NCBI GenBank assembly: GCA_014804755.1
Contig: JAAUZE010000027.1
Location: 1-64,000, forward strand
DNA length: 64,000 nucleotides
Direction of reading: 5' to 3'
DNA from: Lachnospiraceae bacterium
Lineage (GTDB): Bacteria; Bacillota; Clostridia; Lachnospirales; Lachnospiraceae
Below are positions 17,990-26,964 of the stretch, piece after piece; position 1 is the first letter of the stretch, and every line of letters begins with the position of its first letter. Both the position numbers and the translations under genes were made by a program. Below the pieces are notes generated by a model. It searched no databases. It worked only from the letters and a program-made list of their open reading frames with translations, and was not told where the DNA came from.

Positions 17990-18928
17990 ATGCAGACAGA
18001 GATCACAAAGCTGTTGGGAATCGAATATCCGATCATTCAAGGCGGTATGGCATGGGTTGCGGAGCATCACCTTGCAGCGGGCGTTTCCGAGGCAGGCGGA
18101 TTGGGCTTGATCGGTGCGGCAGCGGCACCCGCAGAGTGGGTGCGTGAACAGATACGGGAAGCAAAGAAGCTGACGAATAAGCCGTTTGGCGTCAACATTA
18201 TGCTGATGAGTCCGCATGCCGCAGATGTGGCGAAGGTCGTTGTCGAGGAAGGCGTGAAAGTGGTAACGACAGGAGCGGGCAATCCCGAAACCTATATGGA
18301 AATGTGGAAGGCAGCAGGCGTGAAGGTCATTCCGGTCGTGGCGAGCGTGGCACTGGCGAAGCGCATGGAGCGGTGCGGAGCGGACGCGGTCGTGGCGGAG
18401 GGCTGTGAGTCTGGCGGTCACATCGGTGAGACAACGACAATGGCGCTTGTGCCGCAGGTTGTTGACGCCGTGAATATTCCGGTCATTGCGGCGGGCGGTA
18501 TCGCGGACGGCAGAGGAATTGCCGCAGCGTTCATGCTGGGCGCGCGTGCCGTACAGATGGGGACCGTGTTTGTTGTGACGAAGGAAGCGCAGGTACACGC
18601 AAATTATAAGGAACGCATTATAAAGGCGAAAGATATTGATACGCGTGTGACGGGTAGAACGACAGGACATCCCGTGCGTGCGTTAAGGAATGATATGACG
18701 AAAAAATACTTAGAGCTTGAAGCAGCGGGAGCGGGCCTGGAGGAGCTTGAGAGTATCACGGTCGGAAGCCTTCGCGCGGCAGTCGTGGAAGGCGATGTCA
18801 AGAACGGTACGATCATGTCGGGACAGATTGCGGGCTTAGTGAATAAAGAGGAGACTTGCGCGGAGCTGATAGGAAGGCTTGCGCAGGAAACAGACAAACT
18901 GATCGGGGGAGCGGGATTCTATGAGTAA
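17990..18928 (+). CDS. fabK: enoyl-ACP reductase II (FabK, FMN)
   Basis: A 312-residue flavoprotein of the nitronate monooxygenase fold that reduces enoyl-ACP with NAD(P)H, replacing FabI. It opens LLGIEYPIIQGGMAWVA and contains FGVNIMLMSP, VVAEGCESGGHIG and AAGGIADGRG. The phosphate-binding GCESGGHIG and position in a fab operon favour FabK over a true nitronate monooxygenase. Its last eight bases overlap fabD. AAGGAGG precedes the ATG. Confidence 0.94.
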   Translation: MQTEITKLLGIEYPIIQGGMAWVAEHHLAAGVSEAGGLGLIGAAAAPAEWVREQIREAKKLTNKPFGVNIMLMSPHAADVAKVVVEEGVKVVTTGAGNPETYMEMWKAAGVKVIPVVASVALAKRMERCGADAVVAEGCESGGHIGETTTMALVPQVVDAVNIPVIAAGGIADGRGIAAAFMLGARAVQMGTVFVVTKEAQVHANYKERIIKAKDIDTRVTGRTTGHPVRALRNDMTKKYLELEAAGAGLEELESITVGSLRAAVVEGDVKNGTIMSGQIAGLVNKEETCAELIGRLAQETDKLIGGAGFYE

Positions 18929-19841
18929 ACTGGCATTCATTTACCCCGGACAAGGGGCACAGACAGCGGGTATGGGCGCTGATTTTTATGAGAAAAGCGC
19001 ATCTGCGCGCGCGCTATATGATGCGGCGAGTGAAGCGCTGGCGCTCGATCTGAAAGAATTATGCTTCGTGCCGAATGAGAAGCTCGATCTGACGGAATAT
19101 ACGCAGGCGGCGATGGTGACGACCTGTCTGGCAATCACCCGCGTTCTGAAAGAAAGAGGAATCGAGCCTGATATGACGGCGGGGCTAAGCCTCGGCGAAT
19201 ATTGTGCGATTGCGGCGGCGGGCGGCATGGAGGAATTAGACGCCATCCGTCTGGTGAGAAAGCGTGGCATTCTGATGCAGAATACGGTGCCTGCGGGGGA
19301 AGGCGCAATGTGCGCGGTCATCGCGATGGCTGCAGAGGACATTGAGCGTATCATCGGCGGCATAGAAGGTGTGTCCATTGCCAATTATAACTGTCCGGGT
19401 CAGATTGTGATCACCGGAAAAACGAAAGCGGTCGAGGAAGCGGAGCAGCGTTTAAAGGAAGGCGGAGCAAAGCGCACGGTTATGTTAAAAGTCAGCGGAC
19501 CGTTTCATTCTAAGATGCTTGTTTCCGCGGGAGAACAGCTCGCCGAGGAGATGGAGCATATGGTTTTTTCACCGCTGCGGGTTCCTTATGTGACGAATGT
19601 GACGGCAGAGACGGTGAATGATATTGAAAAGACCAAGGGCCTGCTGGCGGAGCAGGTGAGCGCTCCCGTGCGCTGGCAGCAGAGCATGGAGCATATGATC
19701 GCCGAGGGCGTCGATACGTTTGTGGAGATCGGTCCCGGAAAGACGCTTGACGGCTTCCTACGCAAAATAGATAAGGACAAGCGCGTGCTGCACGCTTCCG
19801 TATGGGAGGACGTGGACAAGATCGTGGAAGCGCTTTTGTAG
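18921..19841 (+). CDS. fabD: malonyl-CoA:ACP transacylase
   Basis: A 306-residue acyltransferase that loads malonyl groups on acyl carrier protein. It opens LAFIYPGQGAQTAGMG. The nucleophilic Ser is in AGLSLGEY. His is in SGPFHSKML, and the C-terminal EIGPGKTLDGF is typical. Start ATG 18921 overlaps the fabK stop by eight bases, so the two are translationally coupled. Confidence 0.96.
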   Translation: MSKLAFIYPGQGAQTAGMGADFYEKSASARALYDAASEALALDLKELCFVPNEKLDLTEYTQAAMVTTCLAITRVLKERGIEPDMTAGLSLGEYCAIAAAGGMEELDAIRLVRKRGILMQNTVPAGEGAMCAVIAMAAEDIERIIGGIEGVSIANYNCPGQIVITGKTKAVEEAEQRLKEGGAKRTVMLKVSGPFHSKMLVSAGEQLAEEMEHMVFSPLRVPYVTNVTAETVNDIEKTKGLLAEQVSAPVRWQQSMEHMIAEGVDTFVEIGPGKTLDGFLRKIDKDKRVLHASVWEDVDKIVEALL

Positions 19842-19950
19842 GAACGCAATTTTGCATTGTGGATGTATAAATGTGTTCTGTGCTGAGTGTATGTTTGAAA
19901 TAGAGAATCTTGGATGCGCAAGACGGCAAAGGATAAGGAGATTGTGAGCA

Positions 19951-20694
19951 ATGGCTTTAGAGGGTAAAATAGCGGTTGTGACCGGAGCGTCACGGGGAAT
20001 CGGCAGGGCGGTCGCACTGCGGCTTGCGCAGGATGGCGCAACCGTCATCATCAATTATAACGGCTCTGAGGAAAAAGCAAAGCAGACGCTTTCGGAAATG
20101 GAAGGACAGGGCGGAAAAGGTGCGATCTATCAGTGCGACGTATCTGATTTTGAACAGTGCGAGGCATTTATCAAAGATGTGATCAAGACCTATGGCTCTT
20201 TGGATATTCTCGTCAACAATGCGGGCGTGACGAGGGACGGGCTGCTCATGGCGATGTCCGAGGAGGATTTTGACCGTGTGCTTGATACGAATTTGAAAGG
20301 TGCGTTCCATACGATCCGTTTTGCGGCAAGACAGATGTTAAAGCAGAAAAGCGGGCGCATCATCAACATGGCGTCCGTCGTTGGCGTGAGCGGCAATGCG
20401 GGGCAGGCAAATTATGCGGCGTCCAAGGCAGGGGTAATCGGGCTTACCAAGTCGGCGGCAAAGGAGCTCGCGTCCCGCGGCATCACCGTGAACGCGATCG
20501 CGCCGGGATTTATTGAGACGGATATGACGGCGGCGCTTTCCGAGGATGTGAAAGCGGGCGCCATGACGCAGATTCCGCTCGGATGCTTTGGAAAACCGGA
20601 ACAGGTGGCGGCAGCAGCCGCATTTTTGGCGTCGGAGGATGCCGCTTACATTACCGGTCAGGTACTGCATGTGGACGGCGGCATGGTGATGTAA
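19951..20694 (+). CDS. fabG: 3-oxoacyl-ACP reductase (FabG)
   Basis: A 247-residue short-chain dehydrogenase that reduces beta-ketoacyl-ACP with NADPH. It carries GASRGIG for cofactor binding, NNAGVTRDGLL, the catalytic Ser in MASVVG, YAASK with Tyr and Lys, and IAPGFIETDM. It ends HVDGGMVM as usual. A 109-bp gap separates it from fabD, and a folded element follows its stop. Confidence 0.96.
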   Translation: MALEGKIAVVTGASRGIGRAVALRLAQDGATVIINYNGSEEKAKQTLSEMEGQGGKGAIYQCDVSDFEQCEAFIKDVIKTYGSLDILVNNAGVTRDGLLMAMSEEDFDRVLDTNLKGAFHTIRFAARQMLKQKSGRIINMASVVGVSGNAGQANYAASKAGVIGLTKSAAKELASRGITVNAIAPGFIETDMTAALSEDVKAGAMTQIPLGCFGKPEQVAAAAAFLASEDAAYITGQVLHVDGGMVM

Positions 20695-20803
20695 GTGTGA
20701 GAAGTACTTCTAAAGCTCGCGCCAAGGGGCGCTTCGCTAAGAAGTACTACGGTTCGCATAGCGAACCTTTCTCACACAGAAGAATGTCCTGCGGACATTC
20801 TTC
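20695..20803 (+). repeat. folded intergenic element between fabG and fabF
   Basis: Four nested stems are visible. The outer stem pairs GTGTGAGAA (20695) with TTCTCACAC (20769-20777). Inside it are AGTACTTCT/AGAAGTACT with an inner GCGCC/GGCGC, and GGTTCGC-ATA-GCGAACC. A further hairpin, GAAGAATGTCC-TGC-GGACATTCTTC, follows. There is no T run, so it looks like an mRNA-stability or processing element, or a small mobile palindrome, rather than a terminator. Confidence 0.7.
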
Positions 20804-20860
20804 ATGAGTTTTGTGCATCTATGTTGTATGACGGATTAAACGAAAGGAAAAGAATCGCAG

Positions 20861-22099
20861 ATGAAAAGAAGAGTCGTTGTGACAGGTCTTGGGGCGGTAA
20901 CGCCGATCGGAAATACCGTGGAAGAATTTTGGGCTTCCGTGAAGGAGGGAAAGGTCGGGATTGGTCCGATCACGAAGTTTGATACGACGGATTACAAGGT
21001 AAAAATAGCGGCGGAGGTCAAGGATTTTGTTGCAAAGGAGCGCATGGACTTCAAGGCGGCAAAACGCATGGAGTTGTTTTCCCAATATGCGGTAGCGGCT
21101 GCAAGCGAGGCGTTTGAGGATGCTGGACTGGATATGAGCAAGGAGGACGCGTTCCGCGCGGGCGTGATCATCGGATCGGGAATCGGCAGCCTTCAGATGG
21201 AGGAGAGCGAGTACACCAAGATTATGACGAAAGGCCCTTCCAGGGTCAATCCGCTGATGGTGCCGCTCATGATCTCCAATATGGCGGCGGGAAATGTGTC
21301 CATTCAGTTAGGACTCAGAGGAAAATGCACGAATGTCGTGACTGCATGCGCAACAGGAACAAACTGCATCGGCGATGCGTTCCGTGCGATTCAGTATGAT
21401 GATGCGGATGTGATGATCGCGGGCGGAACGGAAGGCTGCATCTGTCCGACCGGCGTTGCGGGCTTTACGGCGCTGACGGCGCTTTCGACCGAGGAGAATC
21501 CGCTGCGGGCATCCCTTCCGTTTGATAAAGACAGGAGCGGTTTTGTGCTCGGTGAGGGAGCGGGCATTGTTGTGCTGGAGGAGCTTTCTCATGCGAAGGC
21601 GCGCGGAGCTCATATTTACGCGGAGCTGGTCGGCTACGGTTCCACGAGCGACGCGTATCACATCACTTCCCCAATCGAGGATGGGAGCGGCGCCGCGAAA
21701 GCGATGGAGCTTGCGATGAAAGAGGCGGGCGTAGCACCGAAGGATGTGACCTATATTAATGCACACGGAACGGCAACCCATCACAATGATCTTTTTGAGA
21801 CGAGAGCGATCAAGGCGGCGTTTGGCGAGGCGGCAAAGGAGGTTGTCATCAATTCGACGAAATCCATGATCGGCCATCTCCTTGGCGCGGCGGGCGGCGT
21901 GGAGTTCGTCACATGCGTGAAAACGATACAGGATGGATTTATTCATCAGACCGTGGGAACACAGACGCCGGATGAGGAATGTGACTTAAATTATACGATC
22001 GGCGCGCCGATTCAGAAAGACGTGCGTTACGCCATGTCGAATTCTTTGGGCTTTGGCGGGCACAATGCGACGCTGCTGGTAAAAAAGTATGAGGAGTAA
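20861..22099 (+). CDS. fabF: 3-oxoacyl-ACP synthase II (FabF)
   Basis: A 412-residue elongating condensing enzyme. It opens RRVVVTGLGAVTPIG. The Cys-His-His triad lies in VTACATGTNCIG, YINAHGTATHHND and STKSMIGHLLGAAGG. The C-terminal SLGFGGHNATLL is conserved. The gene starts 58 bp after the intergenic folded element, with AAAGGAAAAG upstream. Confidence 0.96.
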   Translation: MKRRVVVTGLGAVTPIGNTVEEFWASVKEGKVGIGPITKFDTTDYKVKIAAEVKDFVAKERMDFKAAKRMELFSQYAVAAASEAFEDAGLDMSKEDAFRAGVIIGSGIGSLQMEESEYTKIMTKGPSRVNPLMVPLMISNMAAGNVSIQLGLRGKCTNVVTACATGTNCIGDAFRAIQYDDADVMIAGGTEGCICPTGVAGFTALTALSTEENPLRASLPFDKDRSGFVLGEGAGIVVLEELSHAKARGAHIYAELVGYGSTSDAYHITSPIEDGSGAAKAMELAMKEAGVAPKDVTYINAHGTATHHNDLFETRAIKAAFGEAAKEVVINSTKSMIGHLLGAAGGVEFVTCVKTIQDGFIHQTVGTQTPDEECDLNYTIGAPIQKDVRYAMSNSLGFGGHNATLLVKKYEE

Positions 22100-22166
22100 G
22101 AAGCTGCTAAAGTTGTAAGGGACGTTTCGGCAATGCGGCCGGAAATACGGCAGGAGGAAAACCATC

Positions 22167-22712
22167 ATGGAATTGGAACAATTGATACAGTTGATCGGCG
22201 CGGTGTCCGAATCAAAGTTGACAGATTTTTGCTATGAGGAGAACGGCGTCAAGCTTTGCCTGAAAAAAGAGGCCGGGGCAGTATCGGCAATGATACCGCC
22301 ATGGCCGGGAGTGCAGACCGCCGCGGATTTGGCAGTGACCGGTGCGGTACAGACCGTTTCGGGAGCCGCTGGGAGTCTGCAGGCAATAACGGGGACGGCA
22401 GGAGGCGTGCAGGTTCTATCGGGCGCGGAAGCGGCAGCCGTGCAGGTAACCGCGGCAGAGACAGCGCCCCCGATCGATGGCAAGATCGTGAAATCTCCGC
22501 TTGTGGGCGTATTTTATGCGGCGCCGTCGGAGGATAAGGAGCCGTATGTATCCGTTGGCGATACCGTGAAAAAGGGACAGATTCTTGCCTGTGTGGAGGC
22601 AATGAAGCTGATGAATGAGATTGAAAGCGAATATGACGGCGTGGTGGCGGAAATATTGGTAGAGAACGGACAGGGAGTCGGCTACGGCGAGCCGCTGTTC
22701 GTCATCAGATAG
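22167..22712 (+). CDS. accB: acetyl-CoA carboxylase biotin carboxyl carrier protein
   Basis: A 181-residue carrier protein of acetyl-CoA carboxylase. The N-terminal MELEQLIQLIGAVSESKL helix and KLCLKKE strand are typical of BCCP. A 50-residue Ala/Val/Thr/Gly-rich flexible linker follows. The biotinyl domain carries CVEAMKLMNEIES, where the Lys of the AMKLM motif receives biotin. The linker is longer and richer in VQ/AA repeats than in many homologues. It precedes accC by 10 bp; the usual fabZ between accB and accC is absent. Confidence 0.94.
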   Translation: MELEQLIQLIGAVSESKLTDFCYEENGVKLCLKKEAGAVSAMIPPWPGVQTAADLAVTGAVQTVSGAAGSLQAITGTAGGVQVLSGAEAAAVQVTAAETAPPIDGKIVKSPLVGVFYAAPSEDKEPYVSVGDTVKKGQILACVEAMKLMNEIESEYDGVVAEILVENGQGVGYGEPLFVIR

Positions 22713-22722
22713 GAGCGGAGCC

Positions 22723-24069
22723 ATGATAAAAAAGGTATTGGTGGCAAACCGGGGTGAGATTGCCGTTCGCATCATCCGAGCCTGTCGTGAAATGGGAATC
22801 GAGACGGTCGCGGTCTATTCGGAGGCGGATGCCGAGGCATTACATACCAAGCTTGCGGATGAGGCGGTCTGTATCGGACCGGCAGCCGCGGCGGACAGTT
22901 ATCTGAAAATGGAGCGGATCATCAGCGCGACGATCATATCGGGCGCGGATGCCATTCATCCCGGTTATGGTTTTTTATCCGAAAACAGTATGTTCGCAAG
23001 GCTGTGTGAGAAGTGCAATATCACATTCATCGGACCCGGCTCGGAGGTCATTTCCAAAATGGGCGACAAGCAGCAGGCGCGAAATACGATGCGTGAGGCG
23101 GGCGTGCCGATCGTACCGGGAACGACCGACCCGATCCTGGACGCGGAAACAGGAAAACGTGAGGCTGCAAACATCGGTTATCCGGTCATCGTCAAAGCGG
23201 CGCTGGGCGGCGGCGGAAAAGGAATGCGTGTCGCCGCGTGTGAGGAGGAATTTGAACAGGCGTTTCTTACCGCACAAAAAGAAGCGGAGGCGGCATTTGC
23301 AAGCCGCGTGATGTATATAGAGCATTTTATTGAACAGCCGCGTCATATTGAATTTCAGGTTCTTGCCGATTCTTATGGCAATGTGATTCATCTCGGCGAG
23401 CGCGACTGCTCGATTCAGCGCAATCATCAGAAGATGATCGAGGAGGCGCCGTCCATGGCGCTGTCCGAGGAACTGCGCGAGCGCATGGGAAATACCGCGG
23501 TTGCGGCGGCGAAGGCGGCAGGCTATGTCAGTGCGGGAACAGTGGAATTTTTGCTGGAAAAGGACGGTCATTTTTATTTTATGGAGATGAACACCCGCAT
23601 ACAGGTCGAACATCCCGTGACGGAGTGGGTAACGGGAATCGATCTTGTCAAGGAGCAGATCCGCATCGCGTCAGGGAAAAAACTATCCTATGCGCAGGAG
23701 GATGTAAAGCTGACGGGTCATGCGATCGAGTGCCGGATCAATGCGGAGAACCCGGAAAAAGGATTCCGGCCTTCCCCGGGAACGATCACGGACATGTATC
23801 TGCCGGGCGGGAAGGGCATTCGTGTTGATTCCGCGATCTATACAGGCTGCGAGATACCGCCCTATTATGATTCGATGATCGCGAAGCTGATCGTGTGGGC
23901 AAAAAACCGCGGCGAGGCGATCCGCAAGCTGCAGAGTGCACTCGGCGAGGTCATTGTGGAAGGGATAGAGACGAACGTGGACTATCAGTACGAATTGATC
24001 AATCACCCTGATTTTTTGGCAGGAAATGTGGATATTTCCTTTATTGAACGTTATCAGCAGGGATTGTGA
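22723..24069 (+). CDS. accC: acetyl-CoA carboxylase biotin carboxylase subunit
   Basis: A 448-residue ATP-grasp enzyme that carboxylates biotin on AccB. It opens KKVLVANRGEIAVRIIRACR. The Gly-rich ATP loop is AALGGGGKGMR. HLGERDCSIQRNHQK and FMEMNTRIQVEHPVTE are the expected active-site strings. The length is normal. GGAGCGG precedes the ATG. Its stop lies nine bases before the ATG of the fused accDA gene. Confidence 0.97.
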   Translation: MIKKVLVANRGEIAVRIIRACREMGIETVAVYSEADAEALHTKLADEAVCIGPAAAADSYLKMERIISATIISGADAIHPGYGFLSENSMFARLCEKCNITFIGPGSEVISKMGDKQQARNTMREAGVPIVPGTTDPILDAETGKREAANIGYPVIVKAALGGGGKGMRVAACEEEFEQAFLTAQKEAEAAFASRVMYIEHFIEQPRHIEFQVLADSYGNVIHLGERDCSIQRNHQKMIEEAPSMALSEELRERMGNTAVAAAKAAGYVSAGTVEFLLEKDGHFYFMEMNTRIQVEHPVTEWVTGIDLVKEQIRIASGKKLSYAQEDVKLTGHAIECRINAENPEKGFRPSPGTITDMYLPGGKGIRVDSAIYTGCEIPPYYDSMIAKLIVWAKNRGEAIRKLQSALGEVIVEGIETNVDYQYELINHPDFLAGNVDISFIERYQQGL

Positions 24070-24077
24070 GGCATATT

Positions 24078-25859
24078 ATGAAGCTGGATCATATGTTCAA
24101 AAAAACGAAGCAGATCGCTTCCAGAAAAAATGACAGTATCCGCGGGGAAAAGCATCCGAGTGTGCCGCGCGGCCTGTTGCGTAAGTGTAATAAATGCGGG
24201 GGCGCCATTATTGCGGAGGATGCGATCGCAGATTATTATATCTGCCCGAAATGCGGCGGTTATTTTCGTGTGGATGCATATAGCAGGATTGCGCGTGTCG
24301 CGGACGAGGGTTCGTTTGAGGAATGGGACAGCGGACTCTTAAACGGCAATCCGATGGCATTTCGGGGTTATGAGGAAAAGATCAGGACGCTTCAGGAAAA
24401 AACAGGTCTTGACGAGGCGATCGTCACAGGGGAAGCGCGTGTCGGCGGTCACAGAGTTGTGTTGGGAGTCTGCGACGGGCGTTTTATGATGGCGAGCATG
24501 GGTGAGATCGTCGGAGAAAAAATTGCCCGCGCCGTGGAGCGTGCCACAAAAGAGAAGCTTCCCGTGATTCTGTTCGCGTGCTCGGGCGGTGCGAGAATGC
24601 AGGAGGGAATTGTATCCCTGATGCAGATGGCAAAAACGTCGGCGGCGCTTAAACGTCACAGTGATGCGGGGCTTTTATATATCAGCGTGCTCACCGATCC
24701 GACGACGGGCGGTGTGACGGCGAGCTTCGCGATGCTCGGAGACATTATTTTGGCGGAGCCGAAAGCATTGATCGGTTTTGCGGGACCTCGCGTGATCGAG
24801 CAGACGATCGGAGAAAAACTGCCGAAGGGCTTTCAGCGTGCGGAGTTTTTGCTCGCGCACGGGTTTATTGACGGAATCGTGGAACGCGATCAGCTGCGCG
24901 ATACGTTGGACACGATCCTGCGTCTGCATGACGGCGTGGGCGTGCATGGTGAAACGTCGGAGTGCGGCCAAACGGATGCGCGTGAGGAAGAAGATCGAAA
25001 GGAACATGAATCGGCGCAAGAGAGCGCAGATTTGGGTAACGGCGAGGCTGAGCGGGAAAGCGCAGATTTGCGGCGGTATATCGACGCGTGGGAGCGGGTA
25101 CAGCTTTCGCGCAGGAACGACCGTCCTGTCGGGGGCGACTATATCCGCGCTTTGTTTACTGATTTTGTGGAACTGCACGGCGACCGCTGTTTTGCGGACG
25201 ACCGGGCGGTGATCGGCGGTATTGCTCTGTTCCATGGCATGCCGGTAACGGTCATTGCGCAGGCAAAGGGAAGCAACACAAAGGAAAATATTGATCGTCA
25301 TTTCGGAATGCCGTCGCCGGAAGGGTATCGGAAAGCGCTGCGGCTCATGCGGCAGGCGGAGAAGTTTCATCGTCCCGTCATCTGCTTTGTCGATACGCCG
25401 GGTGCGTTTTGCGGCTTAGAAGCGGAGGAGCGCGGGCAGGGCGAGGCGATCGCGCGCAGTATTTATGAGATGTCCGCGTTAAAAACGCCGGTGCTCTCCA
25501 TTGTCATCGGAGAGGGCGGAAGCGGCGGCGCGCTTGCGATGGCGACGGCGGATGAAGTATGGATGCTTGAAAATTCCGTCTATTCCATTCTCTCTCCGGA
25601 GGGTTTTGCAAGTATTCTTTGGAAAGACAGCAAACGGGCGAAAGAAGCGGCAGCGGTCATGCGTATGACGGCGGAGGAGCTGAAGGAGCAGGGGATTATT
25701 GAGCTTGTTTTTGCTGAACCCGAGCAGTATACGACCGAGCATATGCAGGATGTCATCGAGCACTTAGACAAAGAGATGCTGCGGTTTTTGGGGCAGTACG
25801 GCGCGTACAGTGTGGAAGAATTGACTGATCACAGATATGAGCGGTTTCGGAGGATATAA
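24078..25859 (+). CDS. accDA: fused acetyl-CoA carboxylase carboxyltransferase beta-alpha (AccD-AccA)
   Basis: About 593 residues combining both carboxyltransferase subunits that move CO2 from biotin to acetyl-CoA. Residues about 1-290 are the beta (AccD) part: a zinc ribbon with CNKCGG and CPKCGG, then FACSGGARMQEG and DPTTGGVTASFAMLGD. An acidic, Gln/Glu-rich linker of about 45 residues follows. Residues about 335-593 are the alpha (AccA) part: AWERVQLSRR, FVELHGDR, IAQAKGSNTKEN and FVDTPGAFCGLEAEERGQ. The frame runs through without a stop, so this is one polypeptide. The ATG at 24078 follows GTGAGG at good spacing. It ends the operon; no terminator is seen before the convergent neighbour 2 bp away. 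Confidence 0.93.
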   Translation: MKLDHMFKKTKQIASRKNDSIRGEKHPSVPRGLLRKCNKCGGAIIAEDAIADYYICPKCGGYFRVDAYSRIARVADEGSFEEWDSGLLNGNPMAFRGYEEKIRTLQEKTGLDEAIVTGEARVGGHRVVLGVCDGRFMMASMGEIVGEKIARAVERATKEKLPVILFACSGGARMQEGIVSLMQMAKTSAALKRHSDAGLLYISVLTDPTTGGVTASFAMLGDIILAEPKALIGFAGPRVIEQTIGEKLPKGFQRAEFLLAHGFIDGIVERDQLRDTLDTILRLHDGVGVHGETSECGQTDAREEEDRKEHESAQESADLGNGEAERESADLRRYIDAWERVQLSRRNDRPVGGDYIRALFTDFVELHGDRCFADDRAVIGGIALFHGMPVTVIAQAKGSNTKENIDRHFGMPSPEGYRKALRLMRQAEKFHRPVICFVDTPGAFCGLEAEERGQGEAIARSIYEMSALKTPVLSIVIGEGGSGGALAMATADEVWMLENSVYSILSPEGFASILWKDSKRAKEAAAVMRMTAEELKEQGIIELVFAEPEQYTTEHMQDVIEHLDKEMLRFLGQYGAYSVEELTDHRYERFRRI

Positions 25860-25861
25860 TA

Positions 25862-26728
25862 TCAACTTTCCAGATCAATCAGGTCGATCCCGTAAATATT
25901 TCGGGAGGTAAGATACATTTGATTCCCTTCCAGATAGGTATTGCCGCTTAATTTGAGCGGAACGGAAAGCGATTTACTTTTTTGGAATGCGTGTTTATCC
26001 CAAAAGGCAATTTCACCACAGGGGTGGGAAACCGTCACCAGTATATCATGATAGGTTCCTGCACAATCGAACATTTTAGCGTGCGCGTTCTTTTGAACGT
26101 TCCGAATTTCAAATTGTGACAGGTCAATCTGAAATAATTTTTTATCCTGAGCGGACGCATATAATATGCTGCCTCGAGGGCCATTATCCGAGTCAATGAA
26201 GAGGCTTCGAATATTTTGTCTGCTTAAGACAAGGCTTTTTTCGATGGACAGGGACGCTTTGTTCAATAATAATAATTGCCCGGAGACGGTTCCGCATAGC
26301 AGATGACCGCGATAGGATTTCAGGCTCCACATGCTGCTATCGGATATGATATGTTCCGTTTTCTGAAAAGAGGTTCTGTCAATCGTGATGATTTTTCCGT
26401 TTCGGATGGAACAATAGATACTTTTGTCATCCATAGTCATTCCGCAAATGTCAGAGGTGAGATCCTCACCAAGCTGCCATTTGCCAAGCAGTTCATAGGT
26501 ATGTTGGTCGAAGGCAGATAGCGTACAGAAGTCGCTTACAAAAATCTGCCCGTTATCTGCCGTTAAAATTCGCGCGAGACCATTCTTTTTAAAAATCAAT
26601 TTTTCAAATAAGAGCTGACCGGACGCTTTTTCAAACTTTTGCAGCTTATTTGCACACAGGCAGTCAATTTGATGATCCCCTACGCAAAAGCCTAATACGG
26701 CACTTTCTGTTGTTATGAAATGCTTCAT
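25862..26728 (-). CDS. beta-propeller (WD40/PQQ-like) protein of unknown function
   Basis: About 288 residues without a signal peptide. Repeated beta-strand blocks can be seen (DHQIDCLCANKLQKFEKASG, FVSDFCTLSAFDQHTYELLG, IYCSIRNGKIITIDR, LCGTVSGQLLLLNKA, ILYASAQDKKLFQIDL, EIAFWDKHAF), each about 40 residues apart, as in a six- or seven-bladed propeller. The ATG at 26728 is preferred: GGAGG lies eight bases before it, while the upstream TTG is too close. It points towards accDA and ends 2 bp from it. A relic of a second copy lies at 28432. Its role is unknown; a binding scaffold is likely. Confidence 0.6.
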   Translation of the reverse strand: MKHFITTESAVLGFCVGDHQIDCLCANKLQKFEKASGQLLFEKLIFKKNGLARILTADNGQIFVSDFCTLSAFDQHTYELLGKWQLGEDLTSDICGMTMDDKSIYCSIRNGKIITIDRTSFQKTEHIISDSSMWSLKSYRGHLLCGTVSGQLLLLNKASLSIEKSLVLSRQNIRSLFIDSDNGPRGSILYASAQDKKLFQIDLSQFEIRNVQKNAHAKMFDCAGTYHDILVTVSHPCGEIAFWDKHAFQKSKSLSVPLKLSGNTYLEGNQMYLTSRNIYGIDLIDLES

Positions 26729-26788
26729 ATGCAATTCCTCCGTCTATGTCAAGTCCTCCATCCGAAAACTTTCTGTTTTCAGATCGCA
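26727..26788 (-). repeat. 62-bp direct repeat, copy A (5' end of propeller gene plus 3' relic of oxidase gene)
   Basis: This segment matches 28516-28577 with only four mismatches. Read on the minus strand, it encodes the last residues of the FMN-binding oxidase-like protein (DLKTESFRMEDLT), a stop, a ribosome binding site and the first codon region of the propeller gene. The two copies bracket about 1.7 kb of AT-rich relic genes. Confidence 0.85.
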
Positions 26789-26964
26789 AATCTTTATTCA
26801 TTAAAAAATATCATATTCCTATCAGAATAAATCTATATTCAATCATAACATACCACGACACCACATGGAAATCTTTCTTTTTGCGGATTTATACATTATA
26901 ATAAAGAATAGTGTAGTAAGTCTGGTATTAGTGAACACATAAAGAATATCTACGAAGAAGGAGA

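Noticed and set aside
17990-18928. Nitronate monooxygenase
   Set aside because: The fold is the same, but the 8-bp overlap with fabD and the operon position favour FabK.
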